Positions 8,896 through 18,552 of a stretch of DNA of 64,000 bases are shown in pieces. Each line of letters opens with the position of its first letter. The first letter of the stretch is position 1. The notes beneath the pieces were generated by a model. The model was not told where the DNA came from. It made no database searches and saw only the letters and a program-made list of their open reading frames with translations. The DNA is from Thalassospira mesophila. Lineage in GTDB: Bacteria > Pseudomonadota > Alphaproteobacteria > Rhodospirillales > Thalassospiraceae. Made by a program: the position numbers and the translations under genes. Location of the stretch: positions 186,001-250,000 of the forward strand of contig NZ_JFKA01000005.1 in the NCBI RefSeq assembly GCF_002115755.1, given 5' to 3'.

Positions 8896-10195
8896 AATGT
8901 CCCGCCTTTATGAACTTGATGGGATCGATTTGCTTGCCGTTCAGCAATACTTCGTAATGAACGTGACTTCCGGTACTGCGGCCCGTGCTTCCCATCAGTG
9001 CAACCATGTCTCGATATTTCACCTTTTGGCCCTTCTTGACGAGGACCTTCATCAGATGTCCATAGCGGGTTTTCAGTCCGTTTCCATGGTCAATTTCGAC
9101 CATTTTTCCGTATCCGCCGGTCCATCCTGCATGCGACACCACACCAGGTGCAGTGGCATAGATTGGCGTTTTCATCGGGGCCGCCAGATCGGCGCCAGAA
9201 TGAAAAGACCATTTTCCGTTAAACGGGTCCTTACGTTTGCCAAACTTGCTGGAAACGTAATAATTCTCTGTTGGTTCGCCCAAAGGAAGCCGGTTGATGA
9301 CCTTTTGCAAATTTGCCAGCTGGTCCATCCGGTTTCCGACCGCCAGGGCGGCATTCATAAACAATTCGTCTTCAGGCGTTTCGGGCTCAAACTGCACAAA
9401 CGGCCCGCCAACACCGGCATCAAGAACGCGTTTGACGTCACTTCCCGCACCGTCATCGGTCAATTCCTTGATCGGAACGCCAGTCATTTTCAAAACCGAT
9501 TTCAGATCGTCAATCGATGATCCGGCATGTTCGGCAACCCGTTCAAGCGCCTGTTTTTGAATGGTATGCAAATCAGAAATACGCTGATTTGCCACAGCGA
9601 GTTCGCCCTGCAACGATTTTGACCGCGAATTAGCCTGGTCGCGTTCACGCATCACCCGTGTCATCACGGTCTCAACGGTTTCAAGCTCGTCTCGCAGGGC
9701 AAGATTGCGATTGGTAATCCCGTCTATCTGCTGCCCTAACGCGTTCATCTGGCTATCCATCGATGAACGTAGCGCTGATATCCGTGATTTTTCTTTTTCG
9801 CTGTCTGCCAGCTTCAGGCTGAAATCCTGCACCCTGGCCTGAAGCTTCAGATTTTTTTCCGCCATATTTAGCAAGTTATGGTGGGTATCTTCCATTTGCG
9901 AGGTGATCTCGCTGAACTTTTGCTGGCTTTCGGTGACCCGGTTGATCAGTTCACTATAGGCCATCTCGCTGCGAAAAAGCTGTTCTTCGCGTAACTCAAG
10001 ACGATGGCTGAAATAGTACCCGACCCCGGTCGAACCGACAGTCCAGACAATCAGAAAAACAGAGACTGCACCGAATATCAATTGCCGTCGACGACCAAGA
10101 CGAACTTGTGTGACGGAATCATTAGAACGAACAAGAACTTCCCGATCCGGAAACCACTTTTCTATTATATGGTTAATGCGTCCCACCAACGACAT
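8855..10195 (-). CDS. Membrane-anchored M23 (LytM) peptidoglycan endopeptidase
   Basis: A 446-residue zinc endopeptidase predicted to cut peptide crosslinks in the wall. It has a short cytoplasmic N-terminus, one membrane segment at about 39-62, a long periplasmic coiled coil at about 65-225, a linker, and a C-terminal M23 domain at about 315-420. All zinc and catalytic residues are present: His332 and Asp336 in FHSGADL, His380 in RYGHL, and His411-Val-His413. The active site therefore looks intact, unlike EnvC or NlpD. The layout and the overlapping bactofilin gene resemble the alphaproteobacterial LmdC-BacA pair, in which the peptidase's cytoplasmic tail docks on the bactofilin. That identity is inference. 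The gene is divergent from pgpA across about 230 bases. Confidence 0.9.
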   Translation of the reverse strand: MSLVGRINHIIEKWFPDREVLVRSNDSVTQVRLGRRRQLIFGAVSVFLIVWTVGSTGVGYYFSHRLELREEQLFRSEMAYSELINRVTESQQKFSEITSQMEDTHHNLLNMAEKNLKLQARVQDFSLKLADSEKEKSRISALRSSMDSQMNALGQQIDGITNRNLALRDELETVETVMTRVMRERDQANSRSKSLQGELAVANQRISDLHTIQKQALERVAEHAGSSIDDLKSVLKMTGVPIKELTDDGAGSDVKRVLDAGVGGPFVQFEPETPEDELFMNAALAVGNRMDQLANLQKVINRLPLGEPTENYYVSSKFGKRKDPFNGKWSFHSGADLAAPMKTPIYATAPGVVSHAGWTGGYGKMVEIDHGNGLKTRYGHLMKVLVKKGQKVKYRDMVALMGSTGRSTGSHVHYEVLLNGKQIDPIKFIKAGHYVFKVKQNTDEHK

Positions 10196-10424
10196 CTGTC
10201 CGGCTATGCCCTTTTTTACCCGTGTTCAATTTTCAGCATCGAAGCCGGAACCCCCCGATTGATGCCACGTTCTATCCCAAGACCAGTTTCAATTTCACGC
10301 TACCTGCAAGATCGCAGCGTGGCAAGCGCGTTAACACTCCCTTAACCCCAAAAAACCTCGCGCCACAGCCTTTTGGCTATGTTAAGTCAGGTACCTCTAC
10401 CCATCAGCCATATGCGAAAGTGTT

Positions 10425-10916
10425 ATGCGCCTTAACCAAATTATTATAACAGCCTCTGCCACCTGGTTTTACAGTGGCAAGTTTCCCAAGGCCCCTGGCA
10501 CCGCAGGATCATTTGCGGCCTTGCCTTTGGGATGGCTTCTTGTGATCACCGGTGGCAATACCACCTTGCTGATTGCAACCGCAATTGTATTTCTATACGG
10601 GATTTTTGCATCCGACCTGTATAGCAAAATGATCGGCATCCACGACCCGGGCGAAATTGTGATCGATGAGGTAGCAGGTCAATGGCTTTGCCTGCTTCCC
10701 CTGCCCCTGACCATGTCATGGATGGATATTGTCTGGCTTATGCTGGCCTTTATTATGTTCCGGTTTTTTGACATTCTGAAACCATGGCCCATCAGCTGGA
10801 TTGATCGTCGTGTTGGTGGCGGCTTCGGAATTATGCTTGACGATATTTTTGCCGGTGCCTTTGGCATGGCAGTCCTCATGCTGATCCTTTACCTGACAGA
10901 AGGATGGTTAATATGA
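10425..10916 (+). CDS. pgpA: Phosphatidylglycerophosphatase A
   Basis: PgpA dephosphorylates phosphatidylglycerol phosphate to make phosphatidylglycerol. The 163-residue protein carries the family opening WFYSGKFPKAPGTAGS, then DPGEIVIDEVAGQWLCL with its acidic cluster, RFFDILKPWPI, and GGFGIMLDDIFAGAFG, plus four hydrophobic segments for the inner membrane. Length is normal. The stop codon overlaps the cinA start as ATGA, so the two genes are translationally coupled. The upstream region shared with the divergent M23 peptidase gene is AT-rich, but I could not assign a clear promoter. Confidence 0.95.
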   Translation: MRLNQIIITASATWFYSGKFPKAPGTAGSFAALPLGWLLVITGGNTTLLIATAIVFLYGIFASDLYSKMIGIHDPGEIVIDEVAGQWLCLLPLPLTMSWMDIVWLMLAFIMFRFFDILKPWPISWIDRRVGGGFGIMLDDIFAGAFGMAVLMLILYLTEGWLI

Positions 10917-11434
10917 TTCCCGATCCCGAAGTTCTGGCTGCTGCTGGCGATATTATTGATCTTTGCCGCCGCAATGGCGACCGCCTTGCAACAGCAGAAA
11001 GTTGTACCGGTGGCTTGATCGCAGGCTGCCTGACCGCGATTGACGGCAGCTCAATGGTGGTTGATGGCGGCTTCATTACCTATTCGAACGAAGCCAAGAT
11101 GGCCATGCTGGGTGTATCAGGCGATTTGCTGGCCTTGCATGGGGCTGTTTCAAAGCCCGTGGCCTGTGCCATGGCCGAAGGCGCCTTGCGCCACAGCCCC
11201 CTTGCCACCCTTAGCGTGGCCGTAACCGGCATTGCCGGGCCCGGTGGTGGCAGTGCAGAAAAACCGGTAGGGCTGGTTCATTTTGCCTGCGCTGGCGGGA
11301 ATCGCCCGACCCTGCATCAATCACATATTTTCAAGGGCGATCGCCATCAGGTGCGCCGCCAAACCGTATTGGCCGCTTTTGATCTGATCCGGGAAATGAT
11401 TGAACAATACCCGGCCCCGCAACCCGCACCATAA
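10913..11434 (+). CDS. CinA C-terminal-domain protein (nicotinamide-nucleotide amidohydrolase)
   Basis: The stand-alone CinA C-terminal domain (PncC type) deamidates nicotinamide mononucleotide to nicotinate mononucleotide, salvaging the NMN produced by DNA ligase. The start at 10913 overlaps the pgpA stop as ATGA and has AAGGA about eight bases upstream; an in-frame ATG nine bases earlier is too close to that site. The product has 173 residues. Signature segments are TAESCTGG at about 27-34, GGFITYSNEAKMAMLGV, and VTGIAGPGGGSAEKPVG. The N-terminal MoCF-like (COG1058) half of full-length CinA is absent, as in E. coli PncC. Coupling with pgpA is common in alphaproteobacteria, although no pathway link is obvious. 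Confidence 0.92.
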   Translation: MIPDPEVLAAAGDIIDLCRRNGDRLATAESCTGGLIAGCLTAIDGSSMVVDGGFITYSNEAKMAMLGVSGDLLALHGAVSKPVACAMAEGALRHSPLATLSVAVTGIAGPGGGSAEKPVGLVHFACAGGNRPTLHQSHIFKGDRHQVRRQTVLAAFDLIREMIEQYPAPQPAP

Positions 11435-11458
11435 AACCGCAGCAGCGCACAACGTCAA

Positions 11459-11492
11459 ATGCCGGAAGGTTACAGCGCTAACCACCCGGCAT
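11459..11492. terminator. Strong hairpin between convergent genes
   Basis: ATGCCGG pairs with CCGGCAT, and inside it GGTTA pairs with TAACC around a six-base loop. It sits between the ends of cinA and the Coq10/RatA-like gene. There is no T run on either side, so it may act as an RNA 3' end protector or an imperfect bidirectional terminator. Confidence 0.45.
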
Positions 11493-11555
11493 CTCGTATC
11501 AGCACAAAAAATCGAATGATAAACAGGCAGAAAGGCGCGCGCTCACGCTATGCGT

Positions 11556-12014
11556 TTACAAACGCGAGGATGCAATTCCGTTATCGCCATACACCTGACG
11601 GGCGCGATTTTCGAATGAGCCGACCATCAGTTTAACAGCCTCGTTAAAAACCATGCCGATCATCTTCTGCAAAATTGCGGACTTGAATTCGAAATCGACA
11701 TAAAAATCCAGAAAGGTGCCGCCATCGTCGGCAGGTTGAAATTCCCAGTGGTTATTCAAATATTTGAACGGCCCTTGCAAATATTCAACATCAACCCGGT
11801 TCGGGCGATCCAGCGTAACTTTGGATGTGTATTTTTCACGAAACATCTTAAACCCGATCACCAGATCGGCGTGAAGTTCGTTCCCGTCGCGCTTACGCAC
11901 CCGCGATGCTGCACACCACGGCAAAAATTCCGAATAGGAATCGATATCTGCAACGAGATCGAATAACTGTTCCGGCGTATAGGGTAGCTTTCTGCGCTCC
12001 GCATGCGTCGGCAA
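11556..12014 (-). CDS. Coq10/RatA-family START-domain protein
   Basis: A 152-residue SRPBCC (START-like) hydrophobic-ligand protein. It begins with THAERRKLPYTPEQLFDLV, then DIDSYSEFLPWC and the N-terminal half of the fold, and ends with LMVGSFENRARQVYG, which is the Coq10/RatA pattern. Mitochondrial and alphaproteobacterial members are linked to ubiquinone binding and respiration; the E. coli relative was reported as a toxin blocking 70S assembly (RatA). With no RatB-like partner beside it and respiratory-cofactor genes upstream, I favour a ubiquinone chaperone role. The start is a TTG at 12014, supported by AGGAG six bases upstream and by the conserved opening residues. It lies 50 bases after lipA on the same strand. 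Confidence 0.85.
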   Translation of the reverse strand: MPTHAERRKLPYTPEQLFDLVADIDSYSEFLPWCAASRVRKRDGNELHADLVIGFKMFREKYTSKVTLDRPNRVDVEYLQGPFKYLNNHWEFQPADDGGTFLDFYVDFEFKSAILQKMIGMVFNEAVKLMVGSFENRARQVYGDNGIASSRL

Positions 12015-12064
12015 AGGGATCTCCTACTGGTCTTTTCAAAAATGCCGGGTCAAATGAGTACGGT

Positions 12065-13039
12065 TTATTCTGCAGCACTTGCCTTTGCAGTCGCAGCCAG
12101 CTTTTTCTCACGGGCTTCGCGCATTTCGGCAAAGTCGCGATCCGCATGATAGCTTGAACGCGTCAGCGGCGTTGATGCAACCATCAAAAATCCCTTGGCA
12201 CGCGCCATCGACGCATATTCCTTGAACTCGTCAGGTGTTACAAAACGCTCCACCGGGGCATGTTTAAGGGTTGGCTGCAAATACTGGCCGATTGTCAAAA
12301 AATCAACATCGGCAACGCGCAGATCATCCATCACCTGGCTAAGTTCATGGCGCTCTTCGCCAAACCCTACCATCAGGCCCGATTTGGTGAAAATCGTTGG
12401 ATCGATCTGTTTAACGCGGTCCAGAATACGCAACGACTGATAAAACCGTGCGCCCGGCCGAATGGACGGATACAGGCGCGGAACGGTTTCCAGATTGTGG
12501 TTAAACACATCCGGGCGCGCCTTGGCCACGATTTCAACAGCACCTGGCTTGTCGCGAAAATCGGGCGTCAGAATTTCAATGGTGGTTTCGGGCGATTTGT
12601 GGCGAATGGCCTCGATCACGCGGGCAAAGTGCATGGCACCGCCATCGGCAAGGTCATCACGGTCAACCGAGGTGATCACAACATGCTTCAGGCCCATCTC
12701 GGCAACGGCCATTGCCAGATTTTCCGGCTCGAACGGATCAAGCGCGTTTGGCATCCCGGTTTTGACATTACAAAACGCACAGGCACGGGTGCAGGTATCA
12801 CCCATGATCATGAAGGATGCGTGCTTTTTCTGCCAGCATTCACCAATATTGGGACATGCGGCTTCTTCGCACACCGTATGCAGTTTCAGGCCGCGCGCCA
12901 GATCCCGCGTTTCCTGATAGCCTTTGGAAGTCGGTGCCTTAACGCGAATCCATTCTGGCTTACGACCAGAAGGACGGTCCGGGTTCTTTTGCTTTTCCGG
13001 GTGACGAAGAGCTCGTACCTCGTTGCGCGTCGTGGACAT
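12065..13039 (-). CDS. lipA: Lipoyl synthase
   Basis: This radical-SAM enzyme inserts two sulfurs into protein-bound octanoyl groups to make lipoyl cofactors. The 324-residue protein has both iron-sulfur motifs: the auxiliary-cluster cysteines Cys57, Cys62 and Cys68 ([12 protein letters not shown]), and the radical-SAM CxxxCxxC at Cys83, Cys87 and Cys90. The family's C-terminal Arg-Ser-Ser-Tyr is also present; its serine ligates the auxiliary cluster. Start support is CGGAGG seven bases before the ATG. It sits just downstream of the PDH genes whose E2 and E1-beta subunits need lipoylation, so the operon couples the enzyme with maturation of its cofactor. Confidence 0.97.
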   Translation of the reverse strand: MSTTRNEVRALRHPEKQKNPDRPSGRKPEWIRVKAPTSKGYQETRDLARGLKLHTVCEEAACPNIGECWQKKHASFMIMGDTCTRACAFCNVKTGMPNALDPFEPENLAMAVAEMGLKHVVITSVDRDDLADGGAMHFARVIEAIRHKSPETTIEILTPDFRDKPGAVEIVAKARPDVFNHNLETVPRLYPSIRPGARFYQSLRILDRVKQIDPTIFTKSGLMVGFGEERHELSQVMDDLRVADVDFLTIGQYLQPTLKHAPVERFVTPDEFKEYASMARAKGFLMVASTPLTRSSYHADRDFAEMREAREKKLAATAKASAAE

Positions 13040-13164
13040 TTAAACCTCCGAAGGATGGAACGGGCGGCAATGTGCCGTCTTGCTGCCAAATTGTCAAACT
13101 GACATTCGACATAGCCGATACGACAGATCCACAAGGGAACCTGTCATATCAACCATGTAATGAT

Positions 13165-14562
13165 TTAGAAGTGGATCGCACGCCCATAGGCGTCAAGAAC
13201 CGATTCATGCATCATTTCAGACAAGGTCGGATGCGGGAAGACCGTATGCATCAGGTCTTCCTCGGTGGTTTCCAGCCCCATCGCAATCACAAAGCCCTGG
13301 ATCAGCTCGGTTACTTCGGTACCCACCATATGTGCGCCCAGCAATTCGCCGGTTTTGGCATCAAATACGGTTTTAACCAAACCTTCCGCCTCGCCCAGGG
13401 CCACAGCCTTGCCATTGCCAATAAACGGGAATTTGCCAACCTTGACATCATAACCCGCATCCTTGGCCTTGGCTTCGGTCAGGCCAACGCTGGCGACCTG
13501 GGGATGGCAATAGGTGCACCCCGGAATTTTGCGCGGATCAAGCGGGTGAACGTTTTTTTCACCTGCAATTTTCTCGACACAAATCACACCTTCATGCTCG
13601 GCCTTGTGAGCCAGCATCGGCGGCCCGGCAACGTCGCCGATGGCATAAATGCCCGGCTCGGCGGTCCGTGAAAATTCATCGGTGCCAATCACATTGCGAT
13701 CAACTTTAACCTTGGTGCTTTCAAGGCCGAGATTTTCGGTATTGCCAATAACGCCAACAGCCGAAATCACCCGGTCAACCGTCAATTCCTGCTTCTTGCC
13801 GTCTTTGGTTTCAATGGTAACAACAACATTATCTGCATTGCGCTTCAGATTGGCAACCTTGGCTTCGGTCAGGATTTTCATCCCGTCCTTGGTCATCATC
13901 TTTTGCGCCAGGGTCGCAACTTCCTTGTCTTCAACCGGCATGATTTGCGTCATGATCTCGACCACGGTCACGTCGGTGCCCATGGTGTGATAGAAGCTGG
14001 CAAATTCAATGCCGATGGCACCAGAACCAACAACAACAAGGCTTTTGGGCATTTTATCAGGCGTCATCGCCTTTTTGTAATCCCACACAACCTTGCCATC
14101 TGCCTCAAGCCCCGGCAGCGAACGCGCGCGCGCGCCAGTGGCAATGATGTAATGCCTGGCGGTATAGGTGCCTTTGTCCTTGCCTTCGACATTGATCTTT
14201 TTCGGACCGTCGAATTTGGCCTCACCGTTAATCACGGTAACCTTGTTCTTTTTAAGCAAATGACCAACGCCGCCGGTAAGCTGTTTTGAAACACCGCGCG
14301 ACCGCTGAATAACGGCTTCAAAATCAAAGGACGGGTTATCGCACGACAAGCCATAATTTTTGGCATGTTTCATGTTGCGATAAACTTCGGCTGAACGCAG
14401 CAATGCCTTGGTCGGGATACAGCCCCAGTTAAGGCAGATGCCGCCCAGATGTTCACGTTCAACAACAGCCGTCTTCAAGCCCAGCTGGGCCGCACGAATG
14501 GCGGTAACATAACCACCAGGACCGGCACCAATAATGATAACGTCGAAATTGTTTTCCGCCAT
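13165..14562 (-). CDS. lpdA: Dihydrolipoyl dehydrogenase (E3)
   Basis: E3 reoxidises dihydrolipoamide on the E2 subunit and passes electrons through FAD to NAD. The protein has 465 residues. The FAD-binding GAGPGGY motif is at about 13-19, the redox disulfide is Cys43/Cys48 in GGICLNWGCIP, the NAD-binding GSGAIGIEFA is near 180, and the C-terminal HPHPT...E catalytic base segment is present as FPHPTLSEMMHE. AAGGAG precedes the ATG. The gene follows pdhC by 91 bases, which include a GC-rich hairpin at 14619-14642. It is probably the E3 of this PDH complex, though E3 can also serve 2-oxoglutarate dehydrogenase. Confidence 0.97.
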   Translation of the reverse strand: MAENNFDVIIIGAGPGGYVTAIRAAQLGLKTAVVEREHLGGICLNWGCIPTKALLRSAEVYRNMKHAKNYGLSCDNPSFDFEAVIQRSRGVSKQLTGGVGHLLKKNKVTVINGEAKFDGPKKINVEGKDKGTYTARHYIIATGARARSLPGLEADGKVVWDYKKAMTPDKMPKSLVVVGSGAIGIEFASFYHTMGTDVTVVEIMTQIMPVEDKEVATLAQKMMTKDGMKILTEAKVANLKRNADNVVVTIETKDGKKQELTVDRVISAVGVIGNTENLGLESTKVKVDRNVIGTDEFSRTAEPGIYAIGDVAGPPMLAHKAEHEGVICVEKIAGEKNVHPLDPRKIPGCTYCHPQVASVGLTEAKAKDAGYDVKVGKFPFIGNGKAVALGEAEGLVKTVFDAKTGELLGAHMVGTEVTELIQGFVIAMGLETTEEDLMHTVFPHPTLSEMMHESVLDAYGRAIHF

Positions 14563-14653
14563 TTTGCATCTCCTTTACCTGTCCGGCTTTTGCCAGAAGG
14601 TATATCATTCAAAAGCTTGCGGGGACTTGTTAAAGCCCCCGCTTAACCAGATC

Positions 14654-15973
14654 TTAAAGCAGCATGCTTATCGGATCTTCAATCAGCTTCTTGAATTCAG
14701 CCATGAACTGGGCACCAATCGCCCCGTCAACCACACGGTGGTCAACAGAGAGGGTGCAGCTCATGACGGTTGCAATTGCCAATGCACCATCCTTGACCAC
14801 CGGGCGCTGTTCACCAGCCCCCACAGCCAGGATACAACCCTGCGGCGGATTGATAATGGCGGCAAAGTCCTTGATGCCAAACATGCCAAGGTTGGAAACC
14901 GAGAAAGTCCCGCCCTGGAATTCCTGCGGCTGCAATTTGCCATCCCGTGCCTTGGCAGCCAATGCTTTCATCTCGGTCGAGATTTCGGCAAGCCCCTTGC
15001 CACCCGCATTGCGAATGACCGGCGTGATCAGGCCACCATCAATGGCGACCGCAACAGAAATATCCTGCTGCTTACATTGCAAAATGGCTGCATCGGTCCA
15101 GATGGCATTGGCAGCCGGAACGCGTTTAAGCGCAATCGAGGACGCCCGGATAACCATATCGTTAACCGAAACCTTCACACCCTCAGCTGCTTTTTCGTTC
15201 AGCTGTTTGCGAACCGACAACAGGTTGTCGATCTGGCAATCAATGGTCAGGTAGAAATGCGGAACCTGCTGTTTGGATTCCGTCAGGCGGCGCGCAATAA
15301 TTTTGCGCATCGAAGTATTTGGAATTTCTTCGTATTCGGGCAGACCGGTAAGATCCGGGTTCCAGCCCGATGCGGCAGGTGCTTTGGCCGCCGGGGCAAT
15401 GGTCGCATCGGCTTTGGTTGCTGCCGGAGCATCGGCCTTGGCTGCCGGTTTGTTGGTCAGTGCGGCTTCGATATCGCGCTTGACGATACGGCCACGCGGG
15501 CCTGACCCGTCAACACCGGACAATTCAACCCCTTCCTGCGACGCAATACGGCGTGCAAGCGGGCTTGCCTTGACGCGGTCGCCATCTTTGCTGGTGGCAG
15601 GTGCGCTGGACGTAGCCGGGGCAACATCCTTGCTTTCGGTTTTTTCGTCTTCTTTGGGGGTCGATGATTTTGCATCACCGCCCACATTCGGACCCGACGT
15701 ATCCGCCCCTTCAAGAGCAGACGCATCTTCGTCTTCTTCCAAAAGCAGGGCAATTACCGCATTAACGGCAACACCTTCGGTGCCTGCTTCAACAAGAATT
15801 TTACCGATTTTACCTTCTTCGACAGCTTCGACTTCCATCGTCGCCTTGTCGGTTTCGATTTCGGCCAGGACATCGCCAGATTCGACGGTGTCCCCTTCCT
15901 TGACAAGCCATTTGGCCAAGGTGCCTTCTGTCATGGTCGGCGAAAGCGCCGGCATCAGAATTTTAACTGGCAT
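14654..15973 (-). CDS. pdhC: Pyruvate dehydrogenase E2 (dihydrolipoamide acetyltransferase)
   Basis: E2 transfers the acetyl group from lipoyl to CoA and forms the core of the complex. I start it at the ATG at 15973 (GGGAG nine bases upstream), giving 439 residues, because the longer frame runs into the pdhB stop and adds unconserved residues. In order there is one lipoyl domain (about 1-80, lipoylated Lys43 in ETDKATMEV), an Ala/Pro/Thr-rich linker, a peripheral-subunit-binding domain at about 140-180 ([19 protein letters not shown]), a second linker, and the acyltransferase domain with the catalytic DHRVVDGA near the C-terminus. The lipoyl domain is almost identical to that of the adjacent pdhB. 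Confidence 0.96.
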   Translation of the reverse strand: MPVKILMPALSPTMTEGTLAKWLVKEGDTVESGDVLAEIETDKATMEVEAVEEGKIGKILVEAGTEGVAVNAVIALLLEEDEDASALEGADTSGPNVGGDAKSSTPKEDEKTESKDVAPATSSAPATSKDGDRVKASPLARRIASQEGVELSGVDGSGPRGRIVKRDIEAALTNKPAAKADAPAATKADATIAPAAKAPAASGWNPDLTGLPEYEEIPNTSMRKIIARRLTESKQQVPHFYLTIDCQIDNLLSVRKQLNEKAAEGVKVSVNDMVIRASSIALKRVPAANAIWTDAAILQCKQQDISVAVAIDGGLITPVIRNAGGKGLAEISTEMKALAAKARDGKLQPQEFQGGTFSVSNLGMFGIKDFAAIINPPQGCILAVGAGEQRPVVKDGALAIATVMSCTLSVDHRVVDGAIGAQFMAEFKKLIEDPISMLL

Positions 15974-16038
15974 GGATGCAATCTCCCGGTAACGGGGTGG
16001 CAGCACCATTGGTGCGCCAACCCCCTGTCCGTTTTTGT

Positions 16039-17484
16039 TTAACGATAGCAAACGGCCTTGGCCGCATCGACGATGTGCTGCTCTTGCGGCAACGCCAGAA
16101 CTTCCAGATTGGCCGCGTAAGGCATCGGAACATCTTCGCCGGAAACACGGGCAACCGGTGCATCAAGATAGTCAAACGCATGTTCCATGATCACCGACGC
16201 AATTTCTGCGCCGATACCGGCAAAATGCCAGCCTTCTTCACATGTCACCAGACGATTGGTTTTCATCACCGAACGCACAATGGTGTTCACATCGAGCGGA
16301 CGAATGGTGCGAAGGTTGATGACCTCGGCTGAAATGCCTTCTTCTGCCAGCTTTTCCGCCGCCTTCAAAGCCTTGCCAACCATGATCGAGAACGCAACGA
16401 TGGTAACATCGGTGCCTTCACGTTCAATTTTGGCCTGGCCAATCGGCAGAACAAAATCGTCATCGTCAGGGACTTCAAAGCTTTGGCCGTACAGAATTTC
16501 GTTTTCCAGAAACACAACCGGGTTCGGATCACGAATAGCGGCTTTTAGCAAACCTTTGGCATCCGCTGCCGAGTAAGGTGCAACCACCTTAAGCCCCGGG
16601 CAGTGTGCATACCACGACGCGTAACACTGTGAGTGCTGGGCACCCACACGGGCTGCTGCACCGTTGGGACCACGAAACACAATCGGGCAACCAAGCTGGC
16701 CACCAGACATATAAAGCGTTTTCGAGGCCGAGTTGATGATGTGGTCAATGGCCTGCATGGCGAAGTTGAATGTCATAAATTCAACAATCGGACGCAGCCC
16801 CATGAACGCGGCACCCGTACCAAGACCGGTAAAGCCGTATTCCGTAATCGGGGTATCGACAACGCGACGATCACCAAATTCGTCAAGCAGGCCCTGGGTG
16901 ACTTTATAAGCCCCCTGATACTGCGCAACTTCTTCACCCATGACGAAAACATTTTCATCGGACCGCATTTCTTCAGCCATGGCATCGCGCAAGGCTTCAC
17001 GAACGGTCAGGGTTTTGAATTTGGTATAGGATTTTTCGTCGCGGGTTTTGTTCATTTCGCTCATCGCGCGCGGCTCTTTATCGGTGCGCTCAATTGCGCC
17101 CGAAGCCTTCACCGGTGCCGCAGATGCGGCCGGTGCTGATGATGCGTTGTCCGAAGACGAGGATTTATCTTCGCTGGCCGCCGCTGCCGGTGCAGATTTC
17201 GCTTCACCGGGATTAACGTTATCGAGCGCAGATGCGTCTTCGTCTTCTTCAAGGATATAGGCAATAACGGCATTGACGGCGACATTTTCAGTCCCGGCAT
17301 CAACAACGATCTTGCCAATTTTACCTTCATCAACGGCTTCGACTTCCATCGTCGCCTTGTCGGTTTCAATTTCAGCAAGGACATCACCGGACTGAACCGT
17401 GTCGCCTTCTTTCACGTTCCATTTGGCAAGGGTGCCTTCAGTCATTGTCGGTGACAATGCAGGCATCAAAACTTCAATCGGCAT
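16039..17484 (-). CDS. pdhB: Pyruvate dehydrogenase E1 beta subunit with N-terminal lipoyl domain
   Basis: This subunit pairs with PdhA to decarboxylate pyruvate with thiamine diphosphate. Residues 1-80 form a lipoyl domain (Lys43 in ETDKATMEV), followed by a Ser/Ala-rich linker to about 150 and then the transketolase-like E1-beta domain ([53 protein letters not shown]). The extra lipoyl domain on E1-beta is a known alphaproteobacterial trait and is absent from most other bacteria. At 481 residues it is about 150 longer than a plain E1-beta. GGGGGAACC precedes the ATG. It sits between pdhA and pdhC in the operon. Confidence 0.96.
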   Translation of the reverse strand: MPIEVLMPALSPTMTEGTLAKWNVKEGDTVQSGDVLAEIETDKATMEVEAVDEGKIGKIVVDAGTENVAVNAVIAYILEEDEDASALDNVNPGEAKSAPAAAASEDKSSSSDNASSAPAASAAPVKASGAIERTDKEPRAMSEMNKTRDEKSYTKFKTLTVREALRDAMAEEMRSDENVFVMGEEVAQYQGAYKVTQGLLDEFGDRRVVDTPITEYGFTGLGTGAAFMGLRPIVEFMTFNFAMQAIDHIINSASKTLYMSGGQLGCPIVFRGPNGAAARVGAQHSQCYASWYAHCPGLKVVAPYSAADAKGLLKAAIRDPNPVVFLENEILYGQSFEVPDDDDFVLPIGQAKIEREGTDVTIVAFSIMVGKALKAAEKLAEEGISAEVINLRTIRPLDVNTIVRSVMKTNRLVTCEEGWHFAGIGAEIASVIMEHAFDYLDAPVARVSGEDVPMPYAANLEVLALPQEQHIVDAAKAVCYR

Positions 17485-17541
17485 GGTTCCCCCTTTTTGC
17501 GGGAAAATTTCTGGTCAAAAGCGGATTTTGCAAAATCTGGA

Positions 17542-18552
17542 TCAGACTTCGATCAAAATGTCGGTAAACAGTTCCGACGGATCTGGCTCGGGGCTGTTCT
17601 GTGCAAATTCCGCAGATTTGGCGACCTCTGCCTTCACTTCCTTGTCGATCTCTTTGAGACCGTCTTCATCAAGGATGCTTGCATCGATCAACAGTTTTTT
17701 GACCATGTCGATCGGGTCATGTTCCTTGCGCATCTTGTCCAGCTCGTCTTTGGTCCGGTATTTCGCCGGATCCGACATCGAGTGGCCACGATAACGGTAG
17801 GTTTTAAGTTCGAGAATATAGGGCCCATTGCCTTCACGGCAATGCTTGACCGCACGTTCACCGGCTTCTTTCACCGCCAGAACGTCCATGCCATCAACCT
17901 GTTCGCCGGGGATGCCATAGGCTTCGCCGCGCAAATACAGATCCGGGCTGGCCGAGTGACGCTGGGTCGATGTGCCCATGGCGTACTGATTGTTTTCGAT
18001 ACAGTAAACAACCGGCAACTTCCAAAGGGCAGCCATGTTGAAAGATTCGTAAACCTGCCCCTGGTTGACAGCACCGTCACCAAGGTAGGTCAGACAAACC
18101 TTGTCTTCGCCACGATATTTGTAATTAAAGGCAATACCGGTACCGAGCGGAACCTGTCCGCCGACAATGCCGTGACCGCCGTAAAAGTTCTTTTCCTTCG
18201 AGAACATATGCATCGAACCGCCCTTGCCATGAGAGTATCCACCCTCACGGCCGGTCAGTTCAGCCATGACGCCTGCGGAATCCATCCCGCATGCCAACAT
18301 ATGCCCATGATCACGATAGCTGGTGACCACACCGTCACCGCCGGTTGTAGCAGCCTGCATACCAACAACGACAGCTTCCTGGCCGATATAAAGGTGGCAA
18401 AAACCACCGATCAGACCCATGCCATAAAGCTGGCCGGCCTTTTCTTCGAAACGGCGGATCAGAAGCATATCGCGGTAATATTTGAGGAGATCGTCACTGC
18501 TCGCCTGATTATCGGCGCGCGTCGTGGCGCGTTTGCGTTTTGGGGTCGCCAT
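17542..18552 (-). CDS. pdhA: Pyruvate dehydrogenase E1 alpha subunit
   Basis: The 336-residue protein binds thiamine diphosphate and, together with PdhB, decarboxylates pyruvate. The cofactor motif runs from GDGAVNQGQVYES to IENNQYAMG. The mobile loop carrying the E1-alpha phosphorylation region of mitochondrial relatives is YRYRGHSMSDP. SYRDHGHMLACG and GGSMHMF are further family segments. GGGAGG precedes the ATG. It is the first gene of pdhA-pdhB-pdhC-lpdA-lipA. The 390 bases upstream contain an inverted repeat at 18673-18689 that could be an operator. Confidence 0.97.
   Translation of the reverse strand: MATPKRKRATTRADNQASSDDLLKYYRDMLLIRRFEEKAGQLYGMGLIGGFCHLYIGQEAVVVGMQAATTGGDGVVTSYRDHGHMLACGMDSAGVMAELTGREGGYSHGKGGSMHMFSKEKNFYGGHGIVGGQVPLGTGIAFNYKYRGEDKVCLTYLGDGAVNQGQVYESFNMAALWKLPVVYCIENNQYAMGTSTQRHSASPDLYLRGEAYGIPGEQVDGMDVLAVKEAGERAVKHCREGNGPYILELKTYRYRGHSMSDPAKYRTKDELDKMRKEHDPIDMVKKLLIDASILDEDGLKEIDKEVKAEVAKSAEFAQNSPEPDPSELFTDILIEV

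Noticed and set aside
11556-12014. Toxin of a toxin-antitoxin pair (RatA)
   Set aside because: The protein is of the Coq10/RatA family, but no RatB-like neighbour is present and it sits with lipA and the PDH genes, so a ubiquinone-related role is likelier.
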